Below, in pieces: positions 5,460 through 9,174 of a stretch of DNA of 9,174 nucleotides. The stretch is from the NCBI GenBank assembly GCA_025937035.1, contig JAICSG010000111.1, positions 1 to 9,174 on the forward strand. Direction: 5' to 3'. Both the position numbers and the translations under genes were made by a program. How positions within the stretch are numbered: the stretch's first letter is position 1; the number at the start of each line of letters is the position of its first letter. Below the pieces are notes generated by a model, which did no database searches, was not told the origin of the DNA, and saw only the letters and a program-made list of their open reading frames with translations. This stretch comes from Thermoanaerobaculia bacterium. GTDB lineage: Bacteria > Acidobacteriota > Thermoanaerobaculia > Multivoradales > UBA5704.

Positions 5460-7103
5460 CTACCCCAGCATCCCCACCACCTTCCCGTCCACCAAATCCA
5501 TCTTCACGGCCTGGGGCGTGGCGGGGAGGCCGGGCATGCGGATCATGTCGCCCAGCAGCGGCACCATGAAACCGGCGCCCGCGGCCAGCACGATGTTGCG
5601 CACCGTCACCTCGAACCCCTGCGGCCGGCCGGCCAGCTTGGGGTTGTCCGAGAGCGAGGACTGGGTCTTGGCCACGCAGAGGGGGAGATTCTCGTAGCCG
5701 AGCTTCTGGATCATCTTGAGATCCCGCTCGGCCGCCGGGGTGTAGCCCACCCTGGCCGCGCCATAGATCGTCCTGGCGATCTTCTCCATCTTGGCCTTGA
5801 ACGGCTCGTCGAGAGCGTAGAGCGGCTTGAAGGGGGGCGAGCCGGCGTTGGCGGCCGCGGTCACCACGCGGGCCAGATCCGTGGTCCCCTCGCCGCCGCG
5901 GGCGAAGTGGTCCGCGGGGGCAAAGGCGACCCCCATCTCCTCGCACATCCGGCGCACCGCCGCGATCTCCTCCTCGGCGTCGGTGCCGAAGCGGTTGAGG
6001 GCCACGATGGGCGCCTTGCCGAAGACCCGCACGTTCTCGATGTGCTTGCGCAGGTTGTCGAGGCCCCGCTCCACCGCCGCCGGATCGGTCGTCCCGAGCT
6101 GCTCCTTGGCCACGCCACCGTGCCGCTTGAGGGCCCGGATGGTGGCCACCAGCACCACCGCGGCCGGGTCGAGCCCCGCCGTCCGGCACTTGATATCGAA
6201 GAACTTCTCGCCGCCGAGGTCGAAGGCGAACCCCGCCTCGGTGATCACCCAGTCGGCGTGGGAGAGCGCCATCTTGGTGGCGATCACCGAGTTGCAGCCG
6301 TGGGCGATGTTGGCGAACGGGCCGCCGTGGATGAGGGCCGGCACGCCGTCGATCGTCTGTACGAGGTTGGGCATCAGGGCGTCCTTGAGCAGCACCACCA
6401 TGGCCCCCACGGCCTGGAGGGCCTCGGCGGTCACCGGATTGCCATCGCGGTCGAGCGCCACCAGCAGCCGGCTCAGACGAGCCCGCAGGTCGGCGGCGTC
6501 CTCGGAAAGGCAGAGCACGGCCATCACCTCGGAGGCGGCGGTGATGTCGAAGCCGGTCTCGCGCGGCACCCCCTCCAGCGGCCCGCCGAGGCCCACGATG
6601 ATGTGGCGCAGGGCGCGGTCGTTGACGTCCATCACCCGCTTCCACCAGACCCGCCGCGAGTCGATCCCCAGGGCGTTCCCCTGGTGGAGGTGGTTGTCCA
6701 GCATGGCGGCGAGCAGGTTGTGGGCGGCCGTCACCGCGTGGAAGTCGCCGGTGAAGTGGAGGTTGATGTCTTCGCTGGGGACCACCACCGCGCGCCCGCC
6801 GCCGGTGGCGCCCCCCTTCATCCCGAAGGTAGGGCCGAGGGACGGCTCGCGGAGGGCGAGGCAGACCCGCTCGCCGATCCGGGCCATCCCCTGGGCGAGG
6901 CCGATCGAGGTGGTCGTCTTTCCCTCGCCGGCGTCGGTGGGGGTGAGGGCCGAGACCAGGATCAGCTTGCCGGGCGGCCGGCCCGACTCGCGGGCCGCGA
7001 GCCGGATCTTGGCCTTGTCGTCACCATAGGGCACGAGGTTTTTCGGGTCGATTCCGAGATCACGAGCGACATCGGCGATGGGGCGTGGCGCGTTCGTAGT
7101 CAA
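5460..7103 (-). CDS. fhs: Formate-tetrahydrofolate ligase
   Basis: This cytoplasmic enzyme joins formate to tetrahydrofolate with ATP, giving 10-formyl-THF for one-carbon metabolism (purine and formyl-Met synthesis, serine/glycine interconversion, or acetyl-CoA pathway chemistry). From TTG the protein has 547 residues, close to the usual length of about 555-560. Visible landmarks are the P-loop region TPTDAGEGKTTT at 54-65, the first signature GMKGGATGGGR at 94-104, 'SEDINLHFTGDFHAVTAAHN' just after it, the second signature VATIRALKRHGG at 319-330, 'CVAKTQSSLSDNP' and the C-terminal MPGLP. The first signature has T and R where most family members have A and Y. TTG at 7103 has AAGGAG seven bases upstream. 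ATG at 7166 with GGGAGG eight bases upstream is a rival that adds 21 residues, but that stretch has rare AGG-AGA codons and lower third-position GC, so I prefer TTG. No folD or other folate gene is adjacent. Confidence 0.96.
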   Translation of the reverse strand: MTTNAPRPIADVARDLGIDPKNLVPYGDDKAKIRLAARESGRPPGKLILVSALTPTDAGEGKTTTSIGLAQGMARIGERVCLALREPSLGPTFGMKGGATGGGRAVVVPSEDINLHFTGDFHAVTAAHNLLAAMLDNHLHQGNALGIDSRRVWWKRVMDVNDRALRHIIVGLGGPLEGVPRETGFDITAASEVMAVLCLSEDAADLRARLSRLLVALDRDGNPVTAEALQAVGAMVVLLKDALMPNLVQTIDGVPALIHGGPFANIAHGCNSVIATKMALSHADWVITEAGFAFDLGGEKFFDIKCRTAGLDPAAVVLVATIRALKRHGGVAKEQLGTTDPAAVERGLDNLRKHIENVRVFGKAPIVALNRFGTDAEEEIAAVRRMCEEMGVAFAPADHFARGGEGTTDLARVVTAAANAGSPPFKPLYALDEPFKAKMEKIARTIYGAARVGYTPAAERDLKMIQKLGYENLPLCVAKTQSSLSDNPKLAGRPQGFEVTVRNIVLAAGAGFMVPLLGDMIRMPGLPATPQAVKMDLVDGKVVGMLG

Positions 7104-7364
7104 GCGGTCTCTCCTTGGGAAGGTCCGGAGCGGGAGGGTACCACTATCGTCGTCTTTCCCAGACATCGGCGTCGCCTCCCGGAGACGATTTCGGGCCGAT
7201 TTTACGCGGTCTCCCCCGGAAGGGCCCCTGGCGCATCTTTTGCCCTTGGGTCTGCGTAGACGTAACCGGTGAGGGGTTGGAGACGTATCAGACGTTGTAA
7301 CGACAGACGGAGGCCAATCGCCAGTACGGTCGAGAAGCCCCAAGTCGGAAAGGTGGAAAGAGCC
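7104..7364. promoter_or_regulatory. Divergent upstream region of fhs and the small peptide gene
   Basis: These 261 bases separate fhs (leftward) from the small peptide frame (rightward) and must hold promoters for both. On the minus strand TAAAAT at 7199-7204 matches five of six -10 bases and lies about 100 bases from the fhs TTG start, but no -35 is found at a normal spacing. I see no riboswitch or strong operator. The rightward side has no clear promoter hexamer pair. Confidence 0.3.
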
Positions 7365-7457
7365 ATGACCCGTGAATTCATGAAGATGGTCGCCCTGTCC
7401 CTGACGTCGCTCCTGCTGCTCGTCGCGGCGGCACTGGTGAATTCGGGCAGGCTGTGA
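7365..7457 (+). CDS. Small single-span membrane peptide (30 aa)
   Basis: A 30-codon frame begins with MTREFMKMV, continues with an uninterrupted hydrophobic stretch of about 16 residues (ALSLTSLLLLVAAALV) and ends NSGRL. Positive residues lie before the hydrophobic stretch, so the peptide would probably insert with its N-terminus in the cytoplasm, or act as an uncleaved signal-like peptide. AAAGGTGG at 7349-7356 sits eight bases before the ATG as a ribosome binding site. An in-frame ATG at 7380 would give 25 residues. The frame extends upstream to 7269, but that part is arginine-rich and not gene-like. It lies alone between fhs and the secreted FG-GAP protein gene. I do not recognise the peptide, and it may be a chance frame. 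Confidence 0.45.
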   Translation: MTREFMKMVALSLTSLLLLVAAALVNSGRL

Positions 7458-7460
7458 TCC

Positions 7461-7470
7461 GGAGATCTCC
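7461..7470. repeat. 10-bp palindrome GGAGATCTCC
   Basis: A perfect palindrome lies three bases after the stop codon of the small peptide frame, about 50 bases before the FG-GAP protein start. No T-tract follows, so it is not an intrinsic terminator. It may be an operator half-site pair or chance. Confidence 0.25.
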
Positions 7471-7507
7471 TCCGTGCAGGACATAAACATTTCGCCCGCC
7501 TGCGCCG

Positions 7508-7513
7508 TAAGCT
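7508..7513 (+). promoter_or_regulatory. Candidate -10 box for leaderless FG-GAP protein transcript
   Basis: TAAGCT occupies exactly -12 to -7 before the GTG at 7520, fitting the TANNNT pattern of leaderless genes. No Shine-Dalgarno sequence is present. The -35 region (around 7485) has no clear match. TAAGCT is only a four-of-six match to TATAAT. Confidence 0.3.
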
Positions 7514-7519
7514 AAGTGG

Positions 7520-9174
7520 GTGGAGCTGAACGATAACCCCCGGAAGCGAGGCCGCCGCCACTCTCTTTCGGTCCTTCTGCTGGCGGCCCTCTTCACCGCC
7601 GCGCCGGCGCGCGGCGCCGGCCGGCCCTCCCTCTCGTCCCTGCGGTCCCTGAGCCTCGACCTCCCCGGCGCGCCGGCCGCGGTGATCTCCGCCGACGTGG
7701 ACGGCGACGGCCGGCGGGACTTGGTGATCGTGGTCGCCTCCAACCAGTGGGACGAGGTCGCCATCACCGAGAGCAGCACCATGGACGACGTCAAGGGGCT
7801 GGTCGACGTGATGACCATCGTGCCCGCGGTGGTCGACCGCCGGGAGGTGCGGGTCTACCGGGCCCTCCCCGGCGGCACCTACGCGCCGCCCCTCTCCCTG
7901 GCGCTGCCGCTCTCGGTGCTCTCCATGGAAGCGGGCCCGCCGGGGACCCCCGTCGTGGCCTTGACGGACGAAGGGGCGAGCGTCCTGCGGCTCGATTCGG
8001 CTGGCACCCTGCGGCTGGAGCCCTGGATCGCCGATCCGCCGGTGATGGCCGGCACGGGCAACTTCCTCGGCGATCTGGGGGTGATGAAGGACGTCAACGG
8101 CGACGACCTTCCGGACCTGCTGCTGCCGGCCCGCGACGGCCTCGCCGTCTACCTCGCCCGGCCCGAGAAGGGGTTGGCGCGCCGCGCCGCCTCGCGCCTT
8201 CCGGTGCCGGGGGAGGCCTTTCGCTCCGCCAACGACCTGGAGCACCGCTATCCGCTGCCGCAGGTGGCGGACGTCACCGGCGACGGCCGGCCGGACCTGA
8301 TCTTCCGCGACCCGGTGAAGCGCTGGCGCTCGGTCTGGGTGGCCCGCAACGGTGGCCAGGGGCGCTTCCAGCCGGCGGTGGAGGTGGTGCTCGGCACGGG
8401 CGATCCCAAGGCGCCCAATCCGGTCTGGCTGGGGGATCTGGAAGGGGACGGCCGGGCCGAGGTGGTCTTCCGCCAGAGCCTGGACGATCCAAAGGATCGG
8501 GGGATTCGCAAGGAGCTGGCGAAGGCCCGCCAGCCGCACGGCCGCCTCACCTTCCGCCGCCTCTCCAGGGACCTGGTCCCCGAGAAGACCCCGTACCACA
8601 CCTTCGACATCACCGGCTGGGGATTGGAAGGGGTCGAGGCCGAGGACACCGAGATCGACTTTCCGGGCGGCTTCCAGGACCTAAACGGCGACGGCCGGCC
8701 GGACATCGTGACCGTCACCATGGATCTCGGGGTGACCAAGCTGCTGGGGAGCCTGGCCACCAAGCGGCTCACCGTGGGGCTCGACTTCCACGTCTGGTGC
8801 CAGGAGAAGGACGGCGGCTTCCGGCCGGTCAAGGGGCTCGACCTCTCCGGCACCTTCCGGCTCGACCTCAACGACCTGCGGGTGAGCCAGCTCTCGCTCT
8901 TCTCCGGGGATTTCGACGGCGACGGCCGCGCCGACTTCGTGCAGATCGGCCGCGGCAAGAGGGTGACCATCCACCGCGGCCGCCCCGACTGCTCCTTCCC
9001 CGCGGACCCCGATATGGCCTTCGACCTCCGCGAGGAGCCGCGCGACCTCTCGCTGGTCCGCATCCGCGACCTCGACGGCGACGGCCGCGCGGATCTCTAC
9101 GTGATCAATCCTCAGAGAGCGGTGGAGGAGGGGTTCGTGCCGCCGGTGCGGATGGATCTTTATTTGAGCGGGAG
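7520..9174 (+). CDS. Secreted FG-GAP/VCBS repeat protein (3' partial)
   Basis: The frame is open to the window end, with 551 residues visible. The start is probably GTG at 7520, because an in-frame stop lies 12 bases upstream. The N-terminus is a Sec signal peptide: a basic region (PRKRGRRH), a hydrophobic core (LSVLLLAALFTAAPA) and an A-x-A-type cleavage area near residues 30-35. The mature part carries seven calcium-loop motifs of the FG-GAP/VCBS type, D-x-D/N-G-D-G-x-x-D, at residues 59-67 (DVDGDGRRD), 191-199 (DVNGDDLPD), 251-259, 306-314 (DLEGDGRAE), 387-395, 464-472 and 517-525. Such repeats form beta-propeller blades, so this is probably an exported, calcium-binding protein with a propeller used for binding at the cell surface or outside. 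Spacing is uneven (53 to 132 residues), so one or more blades may have lost the loop. No enzyme domain is visible, and its C-terminus is unknown. Confidence 0.85.
   Translation, partial: MELNDNPRKRGRRHSLSVLLLAALFTAAPARGAGRPSLSSLRSLSLDLPGAPAAVISADVDGDGRRDLVIVVASNQWDEVAITESSTMDDVKGLVDVMTIVPAVVDRREVRVYRALPGGTYAPPLSLALPLSVLSMEAGPPGTPVVALTDEGASVLRLDSAGTLRLEPWIADPPVMAGTGNFLGDLGVMKDVNGDDLPDLLLPARDGLAVYLARPEKGLARRAASRLPVPGEAFRSANDLEHRYPLPQVADVTGDGRPDLIFRDPVKRWRSVWVARNGGQGRFQPAVEVVLGTGDPKAPNPVWLGDLEGDGRAEVVFRQSLDDPKDRGIRKELAKARQPHGRLTFRRLSRDLVPEKTPYHTFDITGWGLEGVEAEDTEIDFPGGFQDLNGDGRPDIVTVTMDLGVTKLLGSLATKRLTVGLDFHVWCQEKDGGFRPVKGLDLSGTFRLDLNDLRVSQLSLFSGDFDGDGRADFVQIGRGKRVTIHRGRPDCSFPADPDMAFDLREEPRDLSLVRIRDLDGDGRADLYVINPQRAVEEGFVPPVRMDLYLSG

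Noticed and set aside
5433..7259. 608-codon plus-strand frame opposite fhs
   Set aside because: It is antisense to an unmistakable formate-THF ligase, with composition dominated by His, Gly, Val and Arg. It is a shadow frame.
7202..8599. 465-codon minus-strand frame opposite the FG-GAP protein
   Set aside because: The plus strand carries a signal peptide and seven calcium-loop motifs. The antisense frame has none and is His/Arg/Gly-rich.

Overview
The window is GC-rich bacterial chromosome, tightly packed, with a strong G/C preference at third codon positions. TTG and GTG starts appear common. It holds seven complete protein genes, one small membrane-peptide candidate and two genes cut by the window edges. 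I see no rRNA, tRNA, CRISPR array, transposase, phage or plasmid gene. Composition and gene types (DUF2089 regulator, membrane-anchored TPR proteins, FG-GAP/VCBS secreted protein, monofunctional formate-THF ligase) would suit an uncultured environmental phylum such as Acidobacteriota, or alternatively Planctomycetota or Myxococcota. No single gene settles this, so the assignment is weak.

Layout. (1) 1-1387, plus strand: a three-gene overlapping cassette. It encodes a membrane-anchored arrestin-like domain protein (5' end outside the window), a second soluble arrestin-like protein, and a short P-loop NTPase that starts at TTG inside the preceding gene. (2) 1392-4665, minus strand, converging on the first cassette: a TauE/SafE-family permease and, upstream of it, two neighbouring TPR membrane proteins that look like diverged tandem duplicates of each other. 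(3) 4666-4794: a rho-independent terminator for the next gene, a weak promoter candidate for the TPR genes, and a perfect 9-bp inverted repeat just before the ribosome binding site. (4) 4795-5148, minus: a zinc-ribbon plus helix-turn-helix DUF2089 protein, the likely local regulator. (5) 5149-5459: gene-free, with a TTGACA element, small hairpins, a 14-bp palindrome and three alternating G/A-rich and C/T-rich arms that could pair in two exclusive ways. (6) 5460-7103, minus: formate-tetrahydrofolate ligase (fhs). (7) 7365-7457, plus: a 30-residue single-span peptide with a ribosome binding site. (8) 7520-end, plus: a secreted protein with seven FG-GAP calcium-loop motifs, open at its 3' end.

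How they may work together: the gene overlaps in the first cassette imply that the two arrestin-like proteins and the NTPase are made together, perhaps as a membrane-associated complex. The two TPR proteins probably act as inner-membrane scaffolds and are probably cotranscribed with the permease, with the DUF2089 protein as neighbouring regulator. fhs serves one-carbon metabolism and has no pathway partner here. The parts most worth a second look are the arrestin/arrestin/NTPase cassette, the duplicated TPR pair with its palindromic leader, two TANNNT boxes placed exactly as in leaderless genes, and the small peptide.
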